A stretch of DNA of 64,000 nt from Tachypleus tridentatus (taxonomy: Eukaryota; Arthropoda; Merostomata; Xiphosura; Limulidae): NCBI RefSeq assembly GCF_004210375.1, contig NC_134835.1:72632447-72696446 (forward strand). The letters run 5' to 3'. The notes beneath the pieces are model-generated. The model did no database searches. It saw nothing but the letters and a program-made list of their open reading frames with translations, and was not told the origin of the DNA. Positions 35,418-46,861 of this stretch are shown here, in pieces. The position numbers were made by a program, and so were the translations under genes. Positions within the stretch are counted from its first letter, which is position 1. The number at the start of each line of letters is the position of its first letter.

Positions 35418-36945
35418 CACTGCTGGCCAAAATTTTAAGGCCAATGAGCATAAAGAAAAAAATATGCATTTTGCGTTGTTAGACTCAACCATTTGTTTGA
35501 ATAGAGCTTAAAAAGATGAAAATAAGAAAAGGGAAAATAAAAATAAAAACCTTTTTTTAGCATTTAATAGGGAAAATGTGAATACTATAAAATTAGCAAA
35601 ATACTAGCTGGTAAATAATTTACGACCATACCAAAAAGAAGTTCTAAAGAGGGTAGGAAATGCCCAACAAGAGGTCTCAGTAGTGCGTTGCACGGCTGTC
35701 ATTGCGAACAACTGCAAACATTCGCTTTGGCGTGGTCGATATAAGCGTTTGCAGAAGACTGGCTGGAATGTTATTCCAAGTGGTGAAGATGGCTTCACGA
35801 AGATCATGCACTGTTTGGAATTGACGTCCATTTATATAGACTTTCCTTGCCATCTAACCCCAAACATTTTCAATGGGGTTCAGTTCGAGCGAACACGCTG
35901 GATGGTCAAAACGAATCACGTTATTCGCCAAGAAAAAGTCCTTTATGTATTGCAGCGTTGTCCTGCAAACGAGAGCTTTCAGTCAATAAAGATGCTCTCT
36001 CCAGCATGCTAATGTAGCCAGCTGCTGTTTGACACCCCTGTATAACTTCAAGCTCCATTGTTCCATGGAAGGAGAAAGCACCCCAGATCACGATGGAGCC
36101 TCCTCTACTGCGTCGTGTAGAAAATGTCTCGGGTGAGATATCCTTATCGTGCAAGTAACGTTGGAAGCCATCTGGACCATCCAGGTTAATTTTTTCTCAT
36201 CAAAGAACAAAACCTTCGTTCACTTTTCTACGTACCATGTTTTGTGCTTCTTAGCAAAGTTTAATCTAGCTGTTTCGTGGTGTGGAAGGAGGCCTGGCCT
36301 TCGAAGACGTTTGCGGTTTTTGAAGCCTTTTTCTCGTAGATGCCGTCTTATTGTTCTTGAGCTGCATTCTGCGTCTCTAAGGGCCTTACTCTGGTTCGAC
36401 GATCGGCTGGTGTTTTGCCGAACAACCCGTCGAATCCTCCTGCTCAACGTCAGCGAAACTTTCTTGGGCCGACCACTTGAAATTCTCGTTCCGTATCCCT
36501 CAGGATCTTTTAAGAAACTTGCAATAGCCGTTTTACTACGCCTAATCTCACCAGCGACGGCACATTGAGGGAGACCTTTCTTTTGCAGCTTGAAAATTCT
36601 GCCACGTTCAAACTATGTCTTTTTCTTAGCCTTTGCCACGTTTTTACCCATGTTGACAACGCTAATGCTTGAACACAAATAACTAAATTTCATTAAGTGT
36701 TCACCGATTTACCGATTAACACTTCGTTTCAGTATGGTCTTAAACTTTTGACCAGCTAGTATTCAGGCTAATTTCATAGTGTTCGCCTTTTCCCTATTAA
36801 ATGCTAAAAACGTTTTTCATTTTTATTTTCCCTTTTCTTATTTTCATCTTTCGAAGCTCTACTCAAATAAGTGGGGGGAGTCTAACAACGCAAAATGGAT
36901 ATTTTTTCTTTATATTCTTTGGCCTTAAGATTTTGGTCAGCAGTG
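35418..36945 (-). mobile_element. Tc1-like transposon with long inverted repeats containing inner direct repeats
   Basis: The ends CACTGCTGGCCAAAATTTTA and, reversed, CACTGCTGACCAAAATCTTA abut TA dinucleotides (35416-35417 and 36946-36947). Similarity between the two ends continues inward for about 220 bases. Near the inner edge of each arm (35600-35631 and 36732-36762) a related copy, CTAGCTGGTCAAAAGTTTAA, occurs. This is the inverted-repeat/direct-repeat layout known from Sleeping Beauty-type elements. The 1.53-kb length is typical of a complete Tc1-like element. Confidence 0.95.
35677..36651 (-). pseudogene. Tc1-like transposase pseudogene, nearly full length
   Basis: ATG at 36651 starts MGKNVAKAKKKT, then a stop. 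It continues FERGRIFKLQKKGLPQCAVA, a helix-turn-helix region, GRPKKVS, SSRTIRRHLREKGFKNRKRL and LNFAKKHKTWYVEK. The first catalytic site FFDEKK is present but a base is lost right after it. The frame resumes at [19 protein letters not shown], then [28 protein letters not shown] (second Asp), and after a shift CSLELNPIENVWG (Glu kept, with SPD changed to SLE). It ends INGRQFQTVHDLREAIF to ATHY and a stop at 35677. Stops and shifts inactivate it. The short frame at 35604-35831 is an out-of-frame shadow of this C-terminus. Confidence 0.94.
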
Positions 36946-37629
36946 TATACGATTGTTAAGTGAAGGTACAAAGTTGTTTGCTTTTTTTCAAAAAAGTGAA
37001 CAAAAACGAAACGCAACCACGGAATGACTCTGCAGAACATAACACAATACCAAAAACAGCTCACGTGGTGGAGAAAAATAGCATTTTTCCCGTTTTGGAA
37101 GTGTCTGTGGAAGTAGGATCCTGAAAGCTTTCGCAGATACTTCCACCAAAATCAGGGAACATTTGACATTTTACCACAATGTGACTAGCGTCCTGGTTTG
37201 TGTTTAGTTTTAACTTTCTGTATGTTCTAATTTTATTTGAAGAAGAAAATGTTTTGGGCCATAATTTAGTAATTGTTTGTCATAGTAAGCTTTTTCAGAC
37301 TATTAATGCTCAATTTCCTTTTGGTGTTAAATTACACTTTACTGTATCTCTTGTTCGATATTTATTTTCATTAATATATATATATATAAATGAAAAACAT
37401 TACAAAGAGATTCAAAAGTGGAATTCATTTTCGATCCTTCTTGTAAACATTAAAACTAACAACGGATAATGTTTGTGGTCATATAACCCAAACGCATTAG
37501 AAATATTCCATCTAATTGACAAATCTATTCAACGACGCTAAACTGGCCAGCAATTAAGAAAAACCAGTTAAGGTTAGAAAGTGAGTGCTTGAACCAACAA
37601 CGTCTTAGCTCCTACTGCCTTTCACTGAT

Positions 37630-38030
37630 CCCTCGGAGAAACAGCGGCAAGTCTACAAATTTACAACCCTAAAATCAGGGTGTCGATTCCTCTCGGTAAG
37701 GCTCGGCATAGTCAGGTGGTTAAGGCACTCGACTCGTAATTTAAGGGTCGTGGGTTCGAATCCATATTACACCAAACATGCTCGTCTTTTCAGCCGTGAG
37801 GGCATTATAATGGTACGGCCAATCCCACTATTCGTTGGTAAAAGAGTAGCCCAAGAGTTGGCGGTGGGTGGTGATGACTAGCTGCCTTCTCTCTAGTCTT
37901 ACACACCTAAATTAGGAAAATAGCGCAGATAGACTTCGAGTAGCTTTGCGCGAATTTCAAAACCAAAACAAAACCCTCAGTGGACACAGTAGATAGCCTG
38001 ATGTAACTGCTATAAGAAATGACATGCCTT
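37630..38030 (+). mobile_element. Family B1 SINE split by a family A SINE
   Basis: The B1 head (CAGCGGCAAGTCTACAAATT, CAGGGTGTCGATTCCTCTCGG) ends near 37697. The B1 tail resumes at about 37974 (CCCTCAGTGGACACAGTAGA, TAGCCTGATGTAACTGCTAT). The interruption is a complete A copy with a diverged duplication of about 9 bases (CCTCTCGGT and CCCTCAGTG). Confidence 0.92.
37700..37972 (+). mobile_element. Family A SINE nested in a B1 SINE
   Basis: A full-length copy (CAGGTGGTTAAGGCACTCGA in the head, GGTGGGTGGTGATGACTAGC in the body). Since it interrupts B1, family A was still active after this B1 copy inserted. Confidence 0.94.
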
Positions 38031-39134
38031 TCACAGCCTGCAACCAGTTGTGGAAAGGAAATTACCCTTAATATTTGGATATAATATTAAAGTAGAAATA
38101 AACCACCCTATATTTTTACAAGTAAAACTCTTCACCCTTTTATTTAATATTAAACAGAACTAAAACCCTTATCTTAATAGTAAGTCTTAAATATAATAAA
38201 TCTGTAGGACCTCTTCTCTTTACGTACAACAAAAATATTTCTATCAGTATATTCAGAAGTAAAATGACAGAAATTTAAAAACAACTTAACATAAAACTGG
38301 TTGTAACTTTGAGTTAAGTTTAGATTTATTATAAAATCTTTAACCTGTTGACTGCCAAGTATTTCAGCTGCTACAATACAACTCTAATGCTTCTTCATTT
38401 TGTAACTTTTCGTGACGCCATTTTGGATCAAAAGTGAAACAATTTGTAAGTAGCACCATAGTGTATGGTGCTGACATTTAGCGTTGAAGTTAAGTATTAT
38501 TGAGAACGAATTAACTCGTACGTGGCACTGTGTTACCGATTAACTTGGACGAGTTATCTCGTCTACGGCACTGAATAGGTTAAACAGAGTCATTAAGTCT
38601 GTTTCTCTTGTATTCACTAACATTCAAGATGTCTTATTTCAAAAATAAAGTTGCTATCATCAAATGATTTCAACAGCTGTTTTTGGATCATTAAAAATAA
38701 TATTTCAGTTTTGGAATGTTTGACAAATTTAAATTTTTAAAATCAACCAGTTCTATGACTATTTATGATTTTACTATATTATATACTAAAATAGACCTGA
38801 AAGATTTAATCAGGGATTTTAATGTTCTGCTTGGTATGTTTGTATATACAGAAGTAATTATTCCAAAATTTATATTCATTAAATATCATTTTAAGAATAT
38901 AATCAATTTTTATACTGTAACATTTATATTACTTTCAACGAACAAGTATATAAACAAACAAGGGTTGTTCCGATGGATGTCGATTTCTCTTCAAACATGT
39001 TCTTCAATGAAAATCAAACCTGAAACAGGTATCGAACGCTAATTTATATATATATTTTTTTAGTTGCATATATGATTTAATCTCTGTCAACAATATGAAA
39101 TTAATCGAAATCTAACATATTCAAGGGAACTTAT

Positions 39135-39245
39135 ATTTGTTTGTTTGTGGTTTAGCACAAAGCTACATAATGGGCTATCTGTGCTCTGCCCATCAGGGGT
39201 ATCGAAATCCAACCTATAACACTATAAGCCCACAGATATCATTCA
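39135..39245 (-). mobile_element. Family B2 SINE, head truncated
   Basis: The plus strand shows TTTGTTTGTGGTTTAGCACA, AAGCTACATAATGGGCTATC and TGTGCTCTGCCCATCAGGGG, then a decayed head. The open frame at 39137-39376 starts in it and is not a gene. Confidence 0.88.
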
Positions 39246-39569
39246 GAAGCATTAGGAGTAATATTCAGGCACTTTACTTAGACATTTATTTTGGAGAAAG
39301 TGGAGTACAGTTGAATATTTGTGACAAAAGACGGGAATCCTCCATGGCACAACGGAATGTTTGTACATGCCCATAGTGGACATGGCGCTTAATAACAAGC
39401 GACATATTTGTTTCTAAGTTTTACACTTTGTTGCAGGTTCTTAATTTGTTTTATATCTCAGACTTACGTGCTTACTCTATGACGAGCAACTTCTAAGCCA
39501 CGTTAGGTTCAGTAAAGTGTTTTTTTTTTTTTGGATTCTTAAGATTAAGTATTCTGAATTAGTTCAAAA

Positions 39570-39660
39570 CAGTGAAGGATTCGAACCTTCACTTGACCAA
39601 TAGTCGTGTTTCGAAAGGATAGACATGTACCAGGTGAAGCACATCACTGTTATTGAGATG
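39570..39660 (-). other. Isolated tRNA-like segment
   Basis: On the minus strand GTGAAGGTTCGAATCCTTCAC contains a perfect five-pair T-arm with a standard TTCGAAT loop. Upstream, a CACCTGGTACATG stretch is only loosely A-box-like and no acceptor stem pairs. It could be a tRNA relic or the head of a third SINE family. It is not a functional tRNA. Confidence 0.35.
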
Positions 39661-40683
39661 GCCCGCGCGAGGAGATACCGATATCGTACGAATGATGAAA
39701 TAAGTATCGATTACTCAAATGCAAACAAAACTCGTATAACCACGTGATTTGCTGTTCGCTGTGATAAATACAGGTTAACAGTGTTTATAGAGTCATTGAA
39801 TATCCTATTAATGTTGTGGAAAAAGTAAACACATTAAATAGACTAATGTGTCGATATCTCTGTGTTAAATACATTTCAGATTCATCTTTGTTTTAACTAG
39901 CAGTCGTATTACTTCACAAGTATCAAGTTTTCGTCATTTAATATGCATGTTCTCGAAAACAAACGTTTTAAAGTCAACCCTGTTTTATTACAGATATCAT
40001 TTACACAGTAAGGAAGGGAGAACGTCTCAGTAAGAGAACATTACAAAAAAACTTACGGTATATTTAACTGTTTATAATTCTCCGTTGTTAGAAATAAACA
40101 AAATGAAAATATTTGCGATATATACCTTTTAACGTATTTCTTTTATGAAATGAATCATCAACTATTTTGGAGAGTGACTTCTATCTCTTTCAAGCGAAAG
40201 GCATTTTGAACTGTTATAAGATACCATGTCATCTTTAAAAGTTATGTTATATATTCCAAGCTACTCAAGGAATATTTTTTTTTTTTTTTTGTAATTAGCC
40301 TCTTTGTGTTAAATAACGTTCATTGAATATTAGAGCTGTCTATCGTGATTTGCTACAAATTCAGTCTGGTAATCAGGAACATTTGTTTTGTTCTACATAC
40401 TTCTATATTCAGCAAACAGTCAAGTTCTTATCGATACAAACTTATTCTTTAATAAAATCACTTTTGTTAAGTTGAGAGATTTACATCTTTGTTAAGACGT
40501 TTATTCATCGTATTTACATTATAGAAACAGATTACCGAATGTGTATATTTACATTTTCGAAATAAAAAAGGTCAAACCTTCAGGCATTTTAAATTATCAC
40601 AATGAAATGTTTAAAGTTACTTATTAAAACGTGAACTTCAAATTTGATATAGACTCTTCTATAACATTCATTTATTTGATTGA

Positions 40684-40799
40684 TTGTTTAGAATTAAACG
40701 CATAGCTACATAGTTATTGGAGTTCTGCTCACCACACGTAGCGAAACCAGTTTTTAGTGTTGTAAGTCCGCAGACATACCACGGTGCTACCAGAGGACT
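40684..40799 (-). mobile_element. Family B2 SINE
   Basis: The plus strand has GTTTAGAATTAAACGCATAG, AGTTCTGCTCACCACACGTA, GCGAAACCAGTTTTTAGTGT and GTCCGCAGACATACCACGGT, a reversed B2. Confidence 0.88.
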
Positions 40800-41119
40800 T
40801 TATGATATGCTATTACAACTATATAAATCTTAGTTTTAAATCTTCGGTATATACTTGTCCGTGTTGTTACCTAAAGTTTGCGAACTGGTCGCAAATGTTT
40901 TTTTCTTTTACTAATACAACTTTAATAATAGTTGATTTCATGTGACAAATTTAATAAGTAATTAACAATTATTTATACTTTTCGAGCCTGATATACCTTA
41001 ACAGCTAGAGGAATATAATTTCATGTAATTTCATCATTATTTTTAACAAAGAGTATCGTGTAAGTATTATTCTGAAATTCAAATGTTATAAGTTTGCTTT
41101 CCCCTTTTGTTTAATAAGC

Positions 41120-41447
41120 GTGTTTGTTTTCTGAATTTCGTGAAAAGATACATGAGAGCTATCTGCTCTAGCCGTCCCTAATTTAGCAGTGTAAGAAGAG
41201 AGGGAAGGCAACACGTCATTACCACCCACCGCCAACTCTTGGACTAGACTTTTTACCAGTGAAGAGTGGGCCACCCACCGCCAACTCTTGGACTAGACAT
41301 TTTAGACTAGACTAGAACAGTGGGATTGACCATCGCATTATAACGCCTCTACGGCTGAAAGGACAATCTCTTTGATATGATGGGACTCGAACCCGAGACC
41401 CTCAGATTACTAGTCGAGCGCCCTAACCACCTGGTCATGCCAGGCCC
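41120..41447 (-). mobile_element. Family A SINE carrying an internal duplication
   Basis: A minus-strand copy whose body contains CCACCCACCGCCAACTCTTG plus GACTAGAC twice (41221-41248 and 41271-41298), making it about 50 bases longer than its relatives. A weak 6-bp TTTTGT lies at both sides. Confidence 0.92.
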
Positions 41448-41717
41448 ATTTTGTAAGGAGATTAAAGTTTGATTGGTTAACTAGTTAATCAATATATCCA
41501 TCTGTATTTCTAAAAGTATGTTTAGAACTGAGAAGACAATTATTAAACACCCAGTAACGGAAATATTTATGTAAGTGTAGAATTAATACAAACAGAAAAG
41601 TTACAAGCAATTAGTAATTGCAATTAAAAGGTCAATTTAAATCTCAATATTCAAGGTGCCATTAATTTTGGTTTATAAACCAAGTATATTGATGTCATTA
41701 ATTTTGAATAGATTTCC

Positions 41718-41982
41718 AAACCACATGGTTAAAGCACTCGACACGTAATTCGAGGGTCGCGAGTTCGAATCCCGGCACACCAAACATGCTCGCCCTTTCA
41801 GCCGTGGGGTGTTATAAAGTTACGTATAATTCCACTATTCGTTGGTAAAAGAGTAGCCTAAGAGTTGGCGGTGAATGGTGATGACTAGTTCCTCTTCCTC
41901 TAGTCTTACACTGCTAAATTAGGGACGGCTAGTGCAGATAGCCCTCGTGTAGCTTTGCGCGAAATTCAAAACAGACGAAAAC
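41718..41982 (+). mobile_element. Family A SINE, slightly 5'-truncated
   Basis: The copy starts at CCACATGGTTAAAGCACTCG, missing the first bases of the tRNA-like head. The B box CGAGTTCGAATCCCGG, the body and the tail are well kept. Confidence 0.93.
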
Positions 41983-43100
41983 CATACTTTAACGTAAGGT
42001 GCAGCCATCTATGAAGCAGTTTAAATACTAACAAATATGTTAATTGCAGAGTTCTCAAATTTCGTTTTAACTGTGAACAACGACAATCAAAACAAACTAC
42101 TGTAATAACTTTTTAACTATTCGTATGAAATAATTTATTAACAAGTAAGCAATCATATTACTTAAATATTTGAAACTCCAAACAATAATATTGTTGATGT
42201 CTGTTTTATATTTGATTTTATCATTTTGAAGCCATGCTACCTTAAAAGTAATACACTCTGAGTGAGGGCAGAAGTAAAAAGTTTACTAAAACACAATTTA
42301 TGTAAGATAACGACAAATAAATGAAATTATGAATCTGAATAACATGTAAGATGCTCCCTATTGCAGTATTTAATATCGGTGTTTGAAATATCAAGGAGGA
42401 AAGAGAAAACGCTAACATAAACAGCTGTTAAAGACCAAACTTGGTTATCTGGATGAGGTTTTCTCCATATCGTTAACTATGCGCCAAGTAATTAGGAATT
42501 TTCTGGCACTTCATTCATTGCCTAAAACAAGAATTAGATGCTTGTCAAAATGCGATATCGTTCTCCTTTGCTTCATTAATGCTTCCGGCAACAGCTGTGT
42601 ATGCACACATTCAAAACCAAAGTAATCAGAATAGATTCCAAAGCTGTTTGGTGTTCAAGAAACTTACTGTTTTTCTATGAACAGCAGTAAGCAACACTCG
42701 TTCAGTATTGCTAGCCACTGAAGTGTCTTTCTGGTCAACCATTGTAATGTGGTTTCCCGTTAAAGGTTTCTGGGCTATAAAGGGTAAGATTTCTTTCACC
42801 TTCGTATATTTTTCTTGGAAGTATCTGGTAAGTGGGCGTTACTGAAGCAACTGTTACACCTCTCACACCCTATGTTACAGGAAAGTAGGATACTCTCTCG
42901 GCTTGTTCTGAACTCCGTCGCTGAAGAAATCCCATTGTCAGTTACACTTTTTGTTTTCGCGTGCATCGTGGAGTAATGTATTGATCGCTTTCATGTTTGC
43001 AATAATTGTTCGGTAAGAGAGAAGACAAGACAGAGAAAAGCGACTCGTAAAAAACTAATTTTTTTTCCAAATATTACCGAAACGTCATCAGCTGTTCTCC

Positions 43101-43181
43101 CGGACTAGTTGATCGAATCGTTACGGCACACAATACACTGTACCGGACTAGTTGATCGAATCGTTACGGCACACAATACAC
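43101..43181. repeat. Recent 43-bp tandem duplication
   Basis: CGGACTAGTTGATCGAATCG through CACACAATACAC occurs identically at 43101-43138 and 43144-43181. The exact identity points to a young duplication. Confidence 0.92.
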
Positions 43182-43700
43182 CGTAGATGCCAAGGATCTC
43201 ACCTGTACCGACACTCCACAGTGTAGGAAAGGAGTTTGCAAGTTTGGATACACTAGAATCATGTACTTGATTATAACCTGCTAAGGCGAGTCACATTTAA
43301 CAATAGGTCAAAATAATCTCGAACATCTTTGCGCTTTTTAGTTACATCTTGTAGGCACATGTGACGAGCAATGAATGTGAATAACTGCAGTATTTCGTTG
43401 TTTCAATTGTGTCTCAAAACTATGAACGTGCCCAGAAATAGTTGTTGCACTATTACATGCTTGTCCCTTGCACAGTCGGATTGGCAACATGTTGTAGTGC
43501 ATCAGGATTTTATAAAGCATAGTGTAAATAGTAGCAGAGATAGTCTGCGCAGATCGAGTAAATAAATAAAGTATTGAATGATGTAATCTTTATCTACTCG
43601 GCGAAATATTGTGACCACTTAGCTGTTTATTGTTAGTTATATCACAGATCTCTTTAACAAGTATTGAGTAAAACTTCGTCAACAATATCTGCAAAAAAAT

Positions 43701-43822
43701 TTACCCTTAGCTGTACAGAATAATCAATATGTATAAATAGTTTAACCTTAGCTGTACAAAGCCGATAATCTATACAGCAAGCTTAACCTTAGCTGTACAG
43801 AACTAATAATATGTACAAAACA
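43701..43822. repeat. Three-unit 41-bp tandem repeat
   Basis: TTAACCTTAGCTGTACA starts units at 43701, 43742 and 43783. The remainder of each unit (AATAATCAATATGTA-like) is variable. Confidence 0.88.
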
Positions 43823-45419
43823 ATCATTGTTCGTTAAACCGTTTCTGTTTATTGTTCTCTCTTCGTTGTTTTTTGTGTATTGGAGTACTCTGATTACCGT
43901 GGTCAGGTAATATATAGAACAGCATCCATAATAAAACATTACAACGAGAATTGTAGAAATCTTCGCGGCTGGACGTGTTTCAGTTTAATTTTGTATAATT
44001 GCTATGTAATTCTTATGCGCAGGCGCCGTATCGATATGTGTTTTGGGTAACTTGGTTGAAGCTAAACTTAGTAAGTAAATTGCTTCTAAACTTATATTTG
44101 TCATTGGGCGAAATGCTCTTGTTAACTACATGCAGTGAGTGAATGACACGAACAAATATTAAAGGTGGATGAATAGTGACGTCACAACTAAGGACACAAG
44201 GAATAATATCAGAGCCATGCCAGGGTAGTCATCAACGTAATGTAAGAGCCTAGGACTTAGGTACAATAAAATATCAATTTGAGTCAAAACATGCTTTGAT
44301 CATAACGGACTTTTGCTACGAGATTGCTTGAATTTACCTCATGACTATTCCATGTTTGTGCATTTTACATTTTGAAAGCCTTGTATGGACGATCTCTGTA
44401 TAACTGTATCGTCCCTATATTTTTCTGGTACTGATATCCATATAATATTTTACAATTACAAAATATTTGTATTACTTGTTTTTATTAAACTTTGAAAGAA
44501 TATGTATTCCCTTTATTAGAACTTTCAATACAGACTTATTTTACACAGTTGTTTTATATTCAACTTTAGTGTAAAACACGTTTTGAGCAATACTTTAACA
44601 AAGATACTAAAATTTTCTATAGCGATATTGCACGTGATAATTTCACTTTGTTACTAAGTTAACGTGTTCTTGTCATCTTTTTCTAAGACTGAAAAGTTTT
44701 TCAATAACCTTTTTTTCCACGTAACTGCTTCAACAAGAACTCAAAACTGATGTATTTGGAAGAACAATTACAATTTCCAACTGAAAATAGGGTAACTTTC
44801 GATTAATCTATAAGTATATATTGGCTAGTTTAACACTAAAAACAAATCTACCTATTAATAAAATACTTTGTAAAAAGCATTGACTTTCACTAAAATCTTG
44901 ATATAAACAGAGGAAGAACTCATTTTAAAACAAAGATTGAAAATTGATGACCGAAGTGAAAATGCCAGTAACTGTATTCCCGGTACTTCATAAACATTAA
45001 TTGTATTCTGTAACTGTCTCACTGATAATGCTTGTTTTTTACATACGTATAAGATAAAACAGCAATAGTATAAAGTTCAAACAAACAAACAAAGAAGTGA
45101 TAGAAAACATGATCATAGTTTTGAGAACATGTTTCAAGGAAGAAGTACATTAAAACATGCATGTGCCCCTCCCCCACGAAAAATGTTGGAAAATGTATCT
45201 ACTGTTGATCAAAGGCCCTTTGCCCCTGTCAAAACTGTTTTTTATTAAACATCAGCTTTAGCCTATGAGTTTATTGTGAAAATCGTCATTTGTTCCAAGT
45301 TTATTATTTAAATGTCATGTAAAAATGTGTATTGTGGAATCTCAATAATAACAACAATACAATATTTCATCTAAAAGACAGTCCTGTAGAATGGATTCTG
45401 TTTCTCATATACTTCTTTA

Positions 45420-45538
45420 TTGAAGTGATAGAGCAGTATATCTGCGGGTTTATACTGCTAAAAATCGGGTTTCGATATTCATGGAGGAGAGAACACAGAT
45501 AATTCTTTGTGTAGCTTCGGGCTTAATTTTAAACAATC
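45420..45538 (+). mobile_element. Family B2 SINE
   Basis: GTGATAGAGCAGTATATCTG, CGGGTTTATACTGCTAAAAA, CGGGTTTCGATATTCATGGA and TTCTTTGTGTAGCTTCGGGC in B2 order. Confidence 0.85.
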
Positions 45539-46074
45539 AACAGCCTTTATACAATTATTAAAACATCTTGCGATACTTCACTTTGAGGCTCTTGAGTTTA
45601 CATAATAACTCTAGCTATCAATTAAAAATTTTAGTTGTCAAGGTTATATTTGTTTAATTAGAAATTTCGTTAAACAGTCTAACGTTTCAAGTGAAAAGAA
45701 TAATTCGTTTAGTTGTTAATAAATATTAACAAATGGTACATTATATCTACACGGGTGGCCACCTGGTAATATTTCATAGTTCAGCGTTAATTTAAATTTT
45801 CTAAGCCTAAAATTCATGGTGAGAAAATTTACTGCAGTACTTTATAAGTAAAAATGCATCACACACACACAGAAACGATAAAATGGAAATAGCTTTTACT
45901 ACTAAAGGTAATATAATTTTTTTAAAAAATAGTATTTTCCGAGCTTTTATACAAAAAATATCTCAATACATATTGACACAGATGTTTCTATTCAGAAGAA
46001 AGAAAATGAAACATTTCTTTATGTTTCGACTTCTTTTCATTTACTACTAGGTACAGGCGATATTAAAATACTTT

Positions 46075-46170
46075 TGTTTATTTGTTTCATAATTTTACAC
46101 AGAAGGCTATCTGTGCACTATTGTCCCCAGTACTGAAGTAATAGGTTGGAGGGAATACAAACAGTTGACA
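46075..46170 (-). mobile_element. Partial family B2 SINE
   Basis: The tail TTTATTTGTTTCATAATTTT and GGCTATCTGTGCACTATTGT are readable. The head is lost in GGAGGGAATACAAACAGTTG. Confidence 0.55.
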
Positions 46171-46556
46171 ACAACCGCCTTTAGCTTTTAAGCTATACTA
46201 ATTGAGTAGTAGTTAAATGCCAGATATTTCTATGGATTAGGTGTTTAAAATGCTGGCAGGTTTCAAGTGCATCGTTCCTTTTCGAGCAGTAAAAGATGAT
46301 GAAGTATTAATTAAAGTCGTACTATTTAATGGTTAATTATATCATGCTTAACTAAATATATAATTCTTATGAGCACCTTTATCTCCTTCCTAAAATATAC
46401 CTGACAACCAGCATTTGCAGTTCTATTAAAACTCATCACAAACTCGACCAAGGGTCGTTGAAAGGGTAATCTTGTTTGCAACTGTCACTTAGTTCTTTAA
46501 ATAACTATAAAGATACTTTAAGTGCTTTTGAACTGTTTAATTGTCTTACTTTCCTA

Positions 46557-46643
46557 CTCAGATAAACTGAGGAATTCGATTCCCCTCAATGGACACAGCA
46601 GACAGACCAGTGTTACTTTGCTATAAGAAAAAAACACATAAAC
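46557..46643 (+). mobile_element. 5'-truncated family B1 SINE
   Basis: The copy starts just before the B box (GAATTCGATTCCCCTCAATG) and continues GACACAGCAGACAGACCAGT to TTTGCTATAAGAAAAAAACA. Confidence 0.85.
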
Positions 46644-46861
46644 GTTCCTACTTAGAATATATATACATGAATATACGTGTATGTCCTTTTAATAAGTTAT
46701 TAGACCAGGAAGTTTATTTAAGATAATTTTTATGCTGTCGTTATTTTAGACATAAAAACATGTAATCTCACGACATAAATTATCACTTACATTCAGTATT
46801 TCATTTCTATCTTTGAAAAGGCAATGAAAATCCATTTTCATTATTTAATCCAAATCTGCAG

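Larger units (their letters stand above)
41983..45419. other. Non-coding stretch apart from two tandem repeats
   Basis: A frame on the plus strand at about 42688-42846 follows an acceptor-like TTTTTCTATGAACAG and contains two donor-like GTAAG sites (SVLLATEVSFW, VMWFPVKGFWAIKG). I find no partner exons and no homology I can name. Elsewhere nothing is recognised. Confidence 0.3.

Noticed and set aside
35604..35831. Minus-strand open frame of 75 codons
   Set aside because: It is the C-terminal part of the Tc1 transposase read in the wrong frame. The true frame gives INGRQFQTVHDLREAIF and ends at 35677.
36149..36568. Plus-strand open frame of 139 codons, the longest in the window
   Set aside because: It lies antisense to the Tc1 transposase relic and reflects the complement of that reading frame.
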